Assembly (NCBI GenBank): GCA_963930655.1
Contig: OZ005617.1
Span: 18,650,068 to 18,714,067 of the forward strand
DNA: 64,000 bases
DNA from: Myrica gale
Taxonomy: Eukaryota > Streptophyta > Magnoliopsida > Fagales > Myricaceae
Direction of reading: 5' to 3'
Positions 32,578 through 45,310 of this stretch are shown here, piece after piece. Position 1 is the stretch's first letter, and every line of letters starts with the position of its first letter. The translations under genes and the position numbers were made by a program. The notes under the pieces are model-generated. The model worked only from the letters and a program-made list of their open reading frames with translations, did not search any database and had not been told where the DNA came from.

Positions 32578-34824
32578 CACAGTCAAATAAATAAAACAAG
32601 TGAGTATAACTTTGTGCACATGTCATCCCAAATGCAAAAAACGGTTCCATTAATAAATTTGGTAAGTGCAAATTCTACAACAAGCTAGATTCTAACTAAG
32701 TCTATCAACCGAATTTTTGATTAACACAGCAACTTCACATTTGTAGTAGAAATCTCAATGCATCTGTTTGATCATGAATAATAGACACATAAAATGTGAG
32801 TGAATTGTGACAGGTTTCAATAAGAATGAGCCAAGTGGGGAACAAATATCCTTCTGGAAAGAACATATTCCTGCATATCTTTTCAATAAGCAAGTTTGTA
32901 GAGGTTTAGCTTTATCTATTATGGTTCCAGTGTGTAATGTTCAACAGAAAGGCTAATCAATGCTGTATTTGCATCACTCATCTTACCTGCATTTCCTTTC
33001 CAAATATATGGGGAAAATACTGGGGCATGGCCATTTGAACAACACCAAGCTCACTACTAAAATGACAGTTTGGCCTAGTTCATATTTCTTATAAGAAAAG
33101 CAACCTGGACCCTGCAGGACATATCATGCACGCAAAGGGGAACAAATCTTTTTGTTCATAAGAAGAAGAACCAACTACATACAAGTTTTGAACCGTACAA
33201 GACTTATTTAATTATAACGTGGAAAGTAGCAAGCTCAAAAGCACAGCATTATAAAAAATGCAGCACCTAATCTATACAGAGAGCTTTTTATACCTAATAT
33301 GAGCAATCTCTTCTTGGGTAAGACTGAGATGTTTCTCTAAACCGATATTCCGCGTATAAAACATGCCAGTGGAAAACCGAAAAATCTCAATGCCGCAACC
33401 AATGAAGTAATACTTCAAGAAACCAACAAACTCCAATAAGCATAAGCTTAATCAACCAATCGCTTTGAAGCACTATGACAAAAAGCAAATTAGAGTTGAA
33501 GGCAACAGGCTGAAAAATTAGAAAATTAAAAACAATTAACTGAACTTTGCAACACATTGACCAGCTAAACCAAATGATCTAGACCATGATTTTAATTTTT
33601 CTTCCATACTTAACAAAATTAAACTGGCTATCCTAATACACTTTAAGCTCTGGCATAGAATCTTCACAACAGAGCAATCATTGGTTTTCATCCAATCTTC
33701 AGAGGAAAGAATGTAAATACAAAAATTTCTGCTACTTCCGATTAGTTCTTCCTTTACTGGGCAATCATTTTCACCTTATGTAGCAAACCCAGAAAAATCT
33801 AGAGCAAATAAATTATGCTGGGGAAATAAACAGTAAAAATTGCCGAAATTGCGTGTCTAATGAAATCCAAAATGCTTCCTTTCATATACTTCACCTGCAC
33901 TCGGGAAAAGAAATAATTATTACAACAACAAAAAGAAGTATCTTTCAACGCAAATGATTTGTGCAAATGGAATTCCAAAAGGAATCGGCCATGGTGAGCA
34001 GAGAGCCTCAGCCATGTCTATAATCAAGAAGACAATCAGAAATGAAATTTACCCACATATCATTGAGTGGGTAATGGTTATGTCATCAACGCGAACGCTA
34101 AGCAGAAGATAGCAGAGATGTGGAAGACGGCAGTTTTGTTCAAAGAACTAGTTTATAAACGGGTTTTGCCATCCGATGCCGTCGTAGTTTTGCGTTTTAG
34201 AAGTGCAAAAATTCGTTTGCAATTTAATTACTTGTAGCAGCAACATTTAAACTCGTTCCTTCGAAATAAATCGACCTTATAATGCAATGTCCATCTAAAC
34301 TTGATAATACGATACTTTAGGCTTCTACGGCAACTTTTATCCGCTGTGAAAGATTTTTCAACCTTTTGTCAACGTATGCTAAAAGCATTTATCTACAGCG
34401 GAAAAAATCATTTTGACATTATTTAACCTTTTTGAGATCAAGTAGGAGGAAATAATAATCCCTGAAAAAATTTGAGAATTTTCAAATGTCTTATTTTGTA
34501 TCGTTAAGGTTCGTTTCCTATTACATATAAATCCTAACAATTTAAGTGAAATTACGTTTTAAAGCTTCTAAAAAGATGTATTAACTACAACCAAGCAGGA
34601 CAAAAACAAAGCAGACCGCGATTTATTTGGCAATATATAAAGGTAAAAATTTATATATTAATTACTAAAGAATACCTCTCTCTTATGGTTAATCTCTAGA
34701 GGGAGGCTCCACGCTCACATCTGGATACTATTTGTTCAGTTTCAACCATTGAGCCAACACCATTGAAGGTACCTCCAACCATTGAGCTAGCCCTTTAAAG
34801 GTGCAAATATATAAAAAAAATTAT
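32578..34824. other. Intergenic, no gene recognised
   Basis: Moderately AT-rich. Two minus-strand segments look mildly exon-like (about 33297-33370, ending at a CATATTAG|GTATAA donor; and about 33840-33895, preceded by GTGCAG), but they join into nothing I recognise. Possibly an untranslated or non-coding transcript. Confidence 0.35.
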
Positions 34825-35037
34825 GGGTTAATTATAAAAACTCTCCCAAACTATGTCACTTATCCCAAAAAAATATGGGTTATTTACGCACTTATTGATA
34901 TTCATAGTAACGATCTTTCCTGGTGTTGTATTACAAGTCTTCGCATCTTGATTTGGTTTTACCTTTTTTCTTGTATTCCGTTTTTTTCTTTTTTTCCCGG
35001 TAGAGTGAATGCACGAGGAAGACGTTGCTTTGAGGAA

Positions 35038-35325
35038 TGTAGAGTTTCAGAGAAGTTGAGCAGGAAGAAGAAAAGTGGGCAATAGAGAGAGAGTGGAGAC
35101 GTGAGAGGAATTGGATGAATGTTGTGTATTCTGTATATTCCTCATATCGAGATACTGTGCAGTAAGCTAGATATATACATACACTTGAAAGAATAAGCTA
35201 CTAACGAATAAAAATACATAAAAGGCCCTATCTAGGCGTAACATAATTTGTTACAAGAGAAACAGAATTAGTTGCTGCATTGGGCTCTGTGGTCACGGGA
35301 GCACTCGACTGCATATGCTTCAACA
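35038..35325 (-). repeat. Decayed copia 3' LTR
   Basis: 288 bp; plus strand starts TGTAGAGTTTCAG and ends GCTTCAACA. Confidence 0.9.
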
Positions 35326-38300
35326 TCCCCCCGCAAGATGGAGAATAGATATTTTCTATTCCCATCTTGGACAGGTGATAATAAAAAAGAGACGCGCGAA
35401 GAGCCTTTGTGAAGATGCCGGCCAGTTGAAAGTGTGTACGCACATGAACAATTTGAAGCAAGTTGGCCTGAAGCTGATCATGAATGAGATGGCAGTCGAG
35501 TTCGATGTGCTTAGTCCATTCATGGAAAACCGGATTGGAAGCAATGTGAAAAGTAGCAAGGTTGTCACAATGAAGGGTAGCAGGTTGAGAATGAAGGACA
35601 CCGAGAGCCTGTAAAAGGAACTTGAGCCAAGTCAGCTCACAACAAACACTAGCCATAGCCCTGTACTCGGCCTCAGCAGAGGAGCGAGATACAATGGACT
35701 GTTTCTTGGATCGCCAAGAAACTAAGGAAGACCTAAGAAAGACGCAATAACTTGTGATTGAGCGGTGAGAGTCGGTGCATGAAGCCCAATTTAGAGTCGC
35801 AGTAGGCACTGAGAGATAAACAAGAAGAAGAAGAGGAGAGCAAGATGCCTTGAGCTGGAGCACGTTTCAGGTACCGAAGAACCCTCATGGCAGCTTGGAA
35901 ATGAAGAGAAGAAGGAGCATCCATGTACTGGCTTAGTGTTTGAGTGACATAGCAAATACCAGGGCGAGTGATTATAAGAGGAAGGATCGGGAAGAGGAGA
36001 ACCCGACTGTTTGTCCAACTTCATATTCTGGTCCATGGGCAGAGTAGTAGGTCGACCACCAAAGACACCAGCATTGGCCAAAATATCAAGTGCATACTTC
36101 CTTTGGCATATGTGGATACCTTTGTAAGATAGCAACTTCGACTCCAAGAAAGTATTTAAGATCACCCAAAGACTTGATCTTGAAATGGCCAGTAAGATAA
36201 AGCTGAAGAGATGAAATACACTTAATGTGAGAGCTGGCCACTATTAAATCATCAACATAAACAAGAACAGCAGTGAAGGTGGAAGAGTCAGCCTTGGTAA
36301 AGAGGTTGTAATCCGCCTTTGATTACTGAAAACCAAACGCAAAAAAAGAGCTGGTGAATTTGGCATTCCATTGCCGAGAAGCTTGCTTGAGTCCATAGAG
36401 ACTCTTATGCAATTTACAGACCTGATGAGGCAAACCAACATGATAACCGGGTGGTTTCTTCATGTACACCTCTTCCTCCAAATCGCCATGGAGAAAGGCA
36501 TTATGAACATCAAACTGTCGTACAACCCATCCCTTAATAGAAGCAACATCCGACAATGTTCTAACCGTGACAAGCTTGGCCACGAGAGAGAAGGTTTTGT
36601 AGAAATCGATTCCTTCTTGCTGAGTAAATCCCTTGGCCACCAACCAGGCCTTGTATCTCTCAAGGGTACCATCAGAATGATATTTAACCTTATAAAATAT
36701 GTCATCTTATGTCATTGCATGTACCCAAAATAATATACAAGTGATTAAACAATAACAATAATTATCTCATAATTATGCAAAATGATGTGGGTTTTGAGGG
36801 CATACATCTAACATAACTCATTTGCATCCGATGACCTCCTTGTGAGGAGGAAGATCTGTAACTGACCATGTACGATTAGATTCAAGAGCTTGGAGCTCAT
36901 CTAGCATTGCTTGAGACCAATGAGAATTCTGAATAGCTTCACCATAGCTAGAAGGCTCAGTGATGGAAGAAATAGAGGTCGTAAAGGCACAAAAAGAAGG
37001 AGATAAGTGATGATAAGATAAAGTAGATGAAATAGGAAAAAGAATATCTGAATCAGAGAGCTTCCCTTGAGACAAAGATTGGGAAATAGACGTGAGACCA
37101 GCCTGACAAGAGAAATGTGGATAGGCACGAGGGCAGTCATATTGTTGGAGGTAGGCATGAGCAGTTCGGTGTCTTGTAGAACGGTGAGGAGCAGCAATAG
37201 ATGGAGGAAAGGGGACTGGTATAGTGGAATCAAGTGGAACTGAAGAAAAAGTAGAAGGTGGAGTAGGAGAGGTAGGAGCTGAGTGGACAGTATGTGGTGT
37301 AGTTGATGTAGGTTGACCAGGTGGGAGGTCGAGAGAAATAGGAGAATGTGGAACAAATGTTGAAGGAGTGTCTAAGGGAGGAAATGAGAGTGTATCGGGT
37401 AAAGGGTTGGTAAAGAAAAAAGGAGAAGGTGCAGGGGAAGGTAATGTGGAAAATGGAGGAGATTTGAAAGGGAAATATTCTTCATAGAAAAGGACATCAC
37501 GCTGTAAAAGGTGGAGTTAGTGTGAAGATCCGACAGTTTGTAGCCCTTTACCCCATATGGATAACCGAGAAAGACACATTGTCTACTACGGGGGTCAAGC
37601 CTTTTCCTATCCCGAGAGAAAGTAGAGCCAAAGGCTAAACAGCCAAATACCCGTAGGTGATAGTATTGAGGAGGGGTGTGAAAAAGGACGTCGTAAGGAG
37701 TTTTGTTTTGGAGGACAGGTGTAGGCATTCTATTAATCAAGTAGGTAGCAGTCAAAATGCAATCTGACCAAAGACTGAGAGGCATGACAGATTGAATTTT
37801 TAAGGCACGGGCAACTTGAAGGATCTGTTGATGATTGCGCTCAACAATACCGTTTTGCTTAGGGGTTACACAGCTGGTTTGATGGATAATGTCGTTAGTG
37901 GAGTAAAAATCAATCAAATAAAATTCAAGGCCATTGGCACTGCAGAGGTATTTTTATTTTGGTGTTGAATTGGGTCTCAACTAAATTAGAAAAAGACTGA
38001 ATGCATTTTTGAGCATCAGATTTCCATTTTAGCATATACACCTAAGTGGATCGGGATAGATCATCCACAATAGTGAGGAAAAAGCGAGACCCATCATGGG
38101 CTCTCTGAGAACATGGCCCCCGGAGATCACAGTGAATGATCTCAAAGAGGGCAGAGGTGCGGTGGATGCTATGTGGAAAAAGGGAGTTTGTGTTGCTTTG
38201 CAAGGGGACATGTAAAACAAGGTTTGTGTTTCTTTGATTTGAGAGTATTGCTTACAGCAGGATCAGAAAATAAATTGAAAGTTAACATCTGACATTTGTC

Positions 38301-39945
38301 TTAATCTATAATGTCAAATGGGAAAATCGGTGGCATTGAGAAGAACAACAACTGAGAAAGGTGAACTGAGAGATGAGTGAGGCAAAAATCGAGCCAGACA
38401 AGTAGTTAGGTCGGCAGGAGAGATGAGTGAGGCAAATCTACCCTTCCCAATCATTGTCCAAGTTGAAAGGCCCTGAATAAAACAAGAATAAAAAAACAGT
38501 TTAATTGGTCAGAAAGACATTTTGCTGAAAGATGTGGAACACAAAGAACATTATGAAGAACTAGGCTTCAGAAATTATGACATCCCCAATATGAGCAACA
38601 TATGTGGTGTCACCTGTGGGAAGCTTAATGGTATAAGTGACTGGATCTGTAATGGAGGTAAAGAAAGAGGTGCTACAGATCATGTGATCTGTGGCACTGG
38701 TATCAATAATCCATGAAACAACAGAAGTAGAAGAAGTGTGTGAGTGTGTAGCAGAGAGACAAGTAGAAGTAGCAGTTGGTTTTATAGTTATACCAGACAG
38801 AAAAGGCATTCGGATTTTGAGAAGGTGGTGTGAGAATAGTCTGAGTCTGATTAGCAGATGGTGAAGTAGAGGAGAATTCCTTTGATCTGAGCAATGCTAA
38901 AAGCTCATTATTTTGCCCTTTGGTAAATGAAATCGGGTCCCCATCAGCATCATCAAGATTCTGGTCAGAGTGAGGAGAAGCAGCAAGAACAGCATTGCTA
39001 CGGGCTTGACCATAAAATTTGTGGCATGGAGGATAGCCATCTATTTTATGACATAGGTCTGCGGTATGTCCTTTGACGTTACAGTGAGTGCATATGGGAA
39101 TCTCAGCATTGCCGGCTTTAAAACATTGGTCAAAATGATGCCCTGCAAAAAGGTCTCTCTCTCTTAAGTTGCTCTGAAATAGGCCGAGAATTGAAATTTC
39201 CAGGAGACTTGAAATTTCCAAAGGTCCGACGAGTTGCCAAGGCAATCGAATCAAGACCAGGAGAATTGGAAGCCACCTGTCTTTGGAGTTCCTGTTCCTG
39301 AATATATGAGAAAACTTTATTAACTGGCGGTATGGGATCAATCAACATAATTTGGTCTCTTACAGTACTGAAAGAGTCATGCAAACCCATGAGAAAACTG
39401 AATGACAGAGTCTCTTTTATACCGATCAACAAGAGTCTTCAACTGGCCACATCTACATTCGGGAATGGGGTCATAAATCAGCAGTACATTCCATAAGGTT
39501 TCGAGTTTACAATAATAAACACTGACCGAATCTTCTTCCTGAGAAAGATTGGACAGTGATTTCTTCAATTCAAAAATATGAGGACCATTTTGCTGGGTAA
39601 AGCGATCCTTCAATTTTGTCTAGATCTCACGAGCATCATCTACGAATGAAACGCTGGATCGTAATTGCAAGTTGATGGAGTTCTGAATCCATGAAACCAC
39701 CATGTCGTTACACCAAGTTCTGTTTCAGCAGGTTTGGGGATAGTCCCATTGACAAAACCAAGTTTATTTTTAGCTCGAAGGGCTCGAAGCATATAACGTG
39801 ACCAGGTAGCATATTTTTCAGTGGTGAGGAAATCAGTAACCAAAACGGTACCAAGGTTATCGGAGGTTTCCAATCGGTATGGATTGGTTGGGTCGGAAAA
39901 AATTTCGAGAGGGTTCGGAGAAGAGGTTTTACCAATTTCAGCCAT
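35228..39945 (-). pseudogene. Degenerate copia gag-pol
   Basis: Recognisable pieces in order on the minus strand: gag (39945-39130, several frames), zinc knuckle and protease region (about 39150-38560, with IIDTSATDHM where the intact element has DTGA), integrase (about 38220-37372, TPKQNGIVERNHQQ), reverse transcriptase (about 37075-36323, [10 protein letters not shown]) and RNase H (about 36165-35228, SSAEAEYRAMA). Frames shift between and within pieces, and about 110 bp of foreign sequence interrupts the RT region around 36690-36820. Not functional. Confidence 0.9.
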
Positions 39946-39966
39946 TGTAGTTGTGCTTTGATACCA

Positions 39967-40254
39967 TGTAGAGTTTCAGAGAAGTTGAGCAGGAAGAATA
40001 AAAGTGGGCAATGGAGAGAGAGTGGAGACGTGAGAGGAATTGGATGAATGCTTTGTATTATGTATATTCCTCATATCGAGATACTGTGCAGTAAGCTAGA
40101 TATATACATACACTTGAAAGAATAAGCTACGAAATAATAAAAATACATAAAATACCCTATCTAGGCGTAACATAATTTGTTACAAGAGAAACATAATTAG
40201 TTGCTGCATTAGGCTCTGTGGTCACCGGAGCACCCAACTGCATAGACTTCAACA
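39967..40254 (-). repeat. Decayed copia 5' LTR
   Basis: 288 bp, the diverged partner of 35038-35325. The primer-binding site lies just to its left. Confidence 0.9.
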
Positions 40255-40594
40255 AGGAAGACCCCATTTATGCGATGAAAATGCTTGGGATGAGGAAGAC
40301 GAGGAAGATGCTGCAACTTGCCCTAAAATTGTTAACCGTTGTTGAATACACGATACACGAAGGGACAAGACGCACCATCCAGAGAACAAGTGATTTTTCC
40401 TTTCTTTTAATGTCAACGAATAAATGGGTTTATGGGGGCAGTTGTGCGACGGAATTCGTCCTGCATCATCGTTAAAAATGAAAATGAAACATTTACTTAA
40501 GTTTAAGGCGCCCGGTTTACACGAATTAAAGATTAGGAAATTTTGGGATAAGTGAGATAGCTTGAGGGATTTTTTTTTTTTGTAATTAACTCTC

Positions 40595-40607
40595 TATATA
40601 TATATAA
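40595..40607 (+). promoter_or_regulatory. Putative TATA box of the lipoate/biotin ligase-family gene
   Basis: TATATATATATAAAAG about 160 bp upstream of the start codon. It begins within a few bases of the end of the TIR element at 34825-40591, so that insertion directly borders the core promoter. Confidence 0.5.
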
Positions 40608-40762
40608 AAGAGAAAACGGAACTTCGCAACTACTCGTAAAAGAGAGCATGGACGATGCCGTTGCTATTGCGAGGATATAGCGATCGACGAGCCATCGCTT
40701 AAGAGCGCATGCTGCAAAGAGCGTAGGTGAGTGTGAAGCCAAAGGGCAGAGGTGGCTTTGCA

Positions 40763-43700
40763 ATGGTCCGCAAACTTGGGATTCCTCTGATGAATCTTGT
40801 CAGGTTCAAAGGGTTGCCAATTCTGCAGCAATTGCATTTGGAGGAGCGGCTGCTTCGAACGTCCTCGGATAATTGGTGCATCATCAACGACGGAACCGAT
40901 CAACCTACCATAGTAATGGGCATATCAGGGTAAAACGGAAACAAACACTTTTCTGAAAAATGGGTTTTTCCTTGTCGTTTTTGTTCTCTGCTATAAGTCC
41001 CTGCATATAAATGTCAAAAAGTTGAGAAATTGAATAAATTGTTAGCTTAAAGGAGGAAGTTCATGAATAAGGATATATGATTGTCTATATATCGAAGTAA
41101 ATGTAAGAAAATGGGTGGACTTGAAGTGTTCCAGAAACACAAATGAACTAGGATTGTTATGTTCTGACTTTTTTGCTTGGGATGTTCATGAATTGACTTC
41201 ATTTACGTATTTGTGGGGTGACTCCGACAACGTGGGTTCTAGTAGTAAATAAGGATGCGATTAATGTGGATGTTGTGTAGTATATAATACTAGCAACGGT
41301 GAAAAAAAATAGTTAGGATTAAGGCGTACTTGAGCTTAATGTGATTTGAGTTTTTGAACAACTAGCCAGAAAGAAGTAGTACTGCTCAGTGATTGCAATT
41401 GGATGATAAGGGTGCATGCAAATTCTACCAGCCTCTGAATTTTTACGAATGATCTTAGTTGCCGCTGTTTCTGCTTTTTTTTTTTTTCTTCCTATTCTAC
41501 AATGTGTGAGAGGACCATTTCCTGGTTAAAGTATATAAGCAATCCCAAACTTCCATGGACTTGGTCTTTCTCTCAACTTGTGGTTCTATATGTTTATAGT
41601 GGAAATGATAACTCATAAGGATACCATTAATTTTTTTTCTTAGGAAGCCCGCAGAACTCCTTGAAATTGAATCTGTGTTATGTGATCATATTCCAGTCAT
41701 AAGAAGGTTTACTGGGGGAGGTACGGTTATTGTTGATCCCGGCACAATATTTGTCACGTTCATATGCAACAAAGATGCTGTTCCTGGCTTACAACCATAT
41801 CCTCGACCTATTATGTCTTGGAGCGAACAAATATACAACAAAGTTTTCCAAGGAATTGGGGATTTCCACCTTCGTGAAAATGGTGTGTGCATACCCTTTG
41901 CTAACAACACTTTTCTCACCGGTGTACTGAATTATTGGTGTCTGATATGACTAGTGGACATTCTATTAATCTCCTTTTGTTCTATGATGTTATTGAGGTT
42001 TGCTGTTTTGACATCATTTTTCCATTCATTGAGGGTCTGTGGACATACTTTTTCCTCTACTTCATTTGATCATAGAGATAGGGTCTAAATCTGTGTTGAG
42101 CGCATGGTTCAGTTGTTGGAAAAATATGCTGACTAGGGGGGCTTCTTTGCTACAGTTTCAGCTACCAGAGAAGTAGTGCCCTTTTGCTGGCTACCATTTA
42201 CACAAGGCTTTACCCCATTATTCCCTAAAAACGTCCTTGACATATGAATATCTGATTCCACTTTGGAAGGGGCCAGCAACAAGAATAAGCTACGTAGTTA
42301 TATTTTATTTTGGGCGTGGGTGGATATGCGCTTGTGCAGATTTGAACATATTCCAAGGTTACTTTTGGTAAGTTGATACTGTTAAGGCAGATTAATTTTT
42401 CCACAGAATGAGACTTTAGTTTAGAGTCTGACAATGAAAGTGGTTAAGCGCTTTTTATCTTTTTCCCTGATGCAAGAAAGTGGTAACAAGGTGAGAGGTG
42501 GTGGAAACCCTACCTGCAGCCTCAAGAAGGCATAAGAAGGATTAGGTGTATGGCCACACTCTGATTAGTATAATGACTCCAGCCTTCACAAGGTCATCCT
42601 TCTAATTTCAAAATTGAACAACTAGCTGTATATGTGCGTATAAACGATTCATTCTTCAACACATATGATGGTAAGAATGTAGTAACTATGTTATGATACC
42701 GAATTATAGGTACAGTGACATCCCTGATATGTCTCTGCATTTATTCTGTTTTCCGTTTTGTAATGAAATAGAAGTCAGTTTTTTTTTCTCCTTCATAGTT
42801 TTTGTGATGAAACTGCTGCATAAGTTTTACCTCAGTCTTCCTTTAGCTTTTATATATGGCTAAGCAATGCTCATGGAAGATTAAAGAAGCTATAAATGTG
42901 TACCTTTATCTCATCTGGTTTCAGACTATGTATTCGGTAACCACAAATTTGGCGGAAATGCTCAATCCATTACTAAAAACCGGTGGATCCACCACACATC
43001 ATTTTTATGGGACTATGAGGTCAGGAGCATGGCTTACCTGAAACTTCCTGAAAGGGCTCCGGAGTATCGACTGGTAATTCCATGGACTTCTCCAATTGTA
43101 TATGTTTTGTCATATTTAATATTTGTGATACATTAATCCTTATGTCAGTATCTGCTACGTACATCTGTCAATAATTAAAAAGCATGGTTACACCGATCAT
43201 CAAAATTAGGAACCCAAGTTAACATAGCCAGTGAGGAGTCATAAGAACAACTCAAAATGAAGCACGTAATGCTGAAAATATATATAGATGGGTCTCTATG
43301 TGAACATTAGCATCTGTCTCTTCAAATAGAGATTCGTATCTATTTATCCTATCCAGTACAGAAATGGTTTCATGTATGGCACTCCTGATGTACCACTGTG
43401 TTAAGGAGGCAAAACAGGTATAATGGAGAAGGAACTTGTGTGATATAAGCTCAAACATCAAACATGCAGCTTGGGTTGAATTTACTCAGTAATTTGAGAT
43501 TTGAGATTATTCAAATTAGATTGCTTGAGAATAAGAGCAAGAAAAACACTGCAGCCTCCAAAAAGAGTGATGTTATTTCTGTACCACATTGAAGTCGTTA
43601 ATGTATGAGAGATTCATTCTGGTTAACTAGTTGGGTTGTATCTGTGATTTCTAACAATGGTCAATCGTCCGAAGTTATCGTTTAGTATAACGTGATCTAG

Positions 43701-44125
43701 CTTTTTAATTTCTTAATCTACTCCCGAAACATTTTTCAGATACTTTAATCACTACAAGGTGTGATTACATGTGTTTTTTTCTCTTCATTATCAGGCACTT
43801 TTTTTTGGAGGGGGGGGGGGGGGGGGCGTCCATTATGAGTCACTTGTAACTTTGAGTTTGCTACCTATTTTTTGCTTAGGCAAGGGATCATTTGGAATTT
43901 ATATGCCGCATGAAGGACTACATGCCAAGATCAATTTTTATCGACAGAAGTGTAGAGGCAACTAAAACCCACTTCTTACTGAGATCAACCGAATCAGAAA
44001 ACATTGAGGCTCATTCAGGTACTAAATTTTGTCACTCGACCAGGCTATTGACTAAGCAAGAATTAGAAGCAGCAGCTTTTGCTGCTCCATCCGAGGGCGC
44101 TCTCTCTCAGCCTTGTTCATTGTGA
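40763..44125 (+). CDS. Lipoate/biotin protein ligase-family protein
   Basis: Four exons: 40763-40929, 41644-41882, 42925-43073, 43880-44125; all borders are GT/AG and the phases join, giving 266 residues. The BPL/LPL fold is shown by RRFTGGGTVIV (76-86, the conserved R-x-GGG motif) and GNHKFGGNAQS (140-150), where K143 is the likely catalytic or acyl-binding lysine. Proteins of this type attach or transfer lipoyl/octanoyl or biotinyl groups to lysines of target enzymes. No transit peptide is obvious: the N terminus MVRKLGIPLMNLVRF is short, so it may be cytosolic. The frame is open upstream to 40727, but with no ATG before 40763. The third intron contains a G17 run (43810-43826). Confidence 0.85.
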
Positions 44126-44419
44126 CAAGAACTGCTAATGATGAAGGAGGGCTGCTGCAATATCACCTTCAAGTTGCGTCAAGGCTGTAATTTTCACTAG
44201 AAATAATTTGGATAGCATGAGCTATTGGCTTTATGTGGTGACTCTTCTGTATACAGGGGAATATTATTGAAATTAAATGATTGAAGTGTCATACCTACTA
44301 GCTCTAGCTCAACATTTATCATATTAGTGTTTAGATATTAACACATTTAAGAACAATAATGTTAGCGTAACAAAATCTTTTTATTTGAATTTGATAAATG
44401 GTACTTGGGAAAAATGTAA
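44126..44419. other. 3' flank of the ligase-family gene
   Basis: Probable 3' UTR followed by AT-rich spacer; nothing else seen. Confidence 0.4.
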
Positions 44420-44655
44420 GGGAAATTTAAAAATTATTGCGTGTTTTTATGAGATTTTTAAAAAAATGTCTAGGTTTAGGCCATGCTTGCAAAATCACTC
44501 ACTTCGTTCAATTTTTATCTAGATTTCTAACAGAATTGATAACACGGCATGTCAAGTGACAATACAATATATATGATCATGTAGTATGTCATTAAATCTA
44601 TTAGAAATCTGAACAGATATATCCCAAAATGCGGTGTCTAATTTTTAAATTTCCC
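44420..44655. mobile_element. MULE-type MITE with perfect 9-bp target duplication
   Basis: 236 bp with inverted ends GGGAAATTTAAAAATTA / TAATTTTTAAATTTCCC, flanked by AAAATGTAA on both sides (44411-44419, 44656-44664). The 9-bp duplication places it in the Mutator superfamily. No ORF. Confidence 0.85.
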
Positions 44656-45310
44656 AAAATGTAATCATTAAAATACATCAAAGACAACATTTTTCCTTAG
44701 ATTTATTTCGCGTGTTCTGGGCATGTCCGTTGGTTTTTAGGGTATGTTTGTTTGTCAAAATTTTTAATTTATTGAGATTTGTAAAAAGTAAATTGTGTAT
44801 GTATAAAAATTAAAAATGTTGGAATGTATTTAATATGTTAAAAAAAATTATACCCGAATTATTGGGGGAAAAAACATCACCTTAATCCACCGTTCTTTCA
44901 TTTTCAGAAACATTAGGAAGTTTTAACGAGTCCGAGGTCACGAGTAATGAGTTTTCTCCGACAAAACAAATTACGACAGCCAGACTCGTGAACTCATTGT
45001 AGAATATGCCTTCAGCTCTTGGTAGTTGGTTTTTGGCAAACCACGGTTTCAAACCATAAAACCAATGGGCCGGCCATCAATCTGTCTGAGAACACAGAAT
45101 TCTATAGAACCCGTGGGCTAACCTTTTGCACACTGCCAGTTTTCCTCATCTGGCCATATGATATCCACTAGTAAAAGCTTGTGAAGTGGTTGACCTGACT
45201 CGACTTGACAGTGTCCTCCGAACCCGTGGGCTACCTCTGCTGCACGCTCTGTTTGGGTGCTCTCACTGACTCGCTGAGTGCCCCCTTATTATCTTAGGCA
45301 TTCATTTTAA
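44656..45310. other. Intergenic
   Basis: Includes a possible one-ended Tourist-like remnant (AGGGTATGTTTGTTTGTCAA near 44738). No gene. Confidence 0.35.

Larger units (their letters stand above)
35038..40254 (-). mobile_element. Decayed Ty1/copia retrotransposon
   Basis: 5,217 bp, flanked by AGGAA (35033-35037 and 40255-40259). The LTRs (35038-35325 and 39967-40254, both 288 bp, TG...CA) differ at roughly 17 positions by eye, about 6%. The primer-binding site complement (TTTGATACCA) adjoins the right LTR and the purine-tract complement (TCCCCCCGC) the left. The polyprotein is related to the intact element at 1880-6655 (both start with a PYRLETSDN...GTVLVT gag) but broken in many places. It is much older than the copia element at 1709-6973. 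Confidence 0.92.
34825..40591. mobile_element. TIR element (MULE-like) split by a copia insertion
   Basis: The left end (34825-34870: GGGTTAATTATAAAAACTC, then TATGTCACTTATCCCAAAA) recurs inverted at the right end (about 40541-40590: TTTTGGGATAAGTGAGATA, then GTAATTAAC). Removing the copia element (35038-40254 plus one AGGAA) leaves about 545 bp. No transposase. Flanks are AT-rich and I cannot fix a target duplication. The GGGTTAAT terminus resembles that of the element at 1046-8182. Confidence 0.6.

Noticed and set aside
33297-34170. A small multi-exon gene on the minus strand
   Set aside because: Two exon-like pieces with plausible splice signals exist, but they join into no protein I recognise and start-codon choices conflict.
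40727-40762. Earlier start of the lipoate/biotin ligase-family protein
   Set aside because: The codon at 40727 is GTG; the first ATG in frame is 40763.
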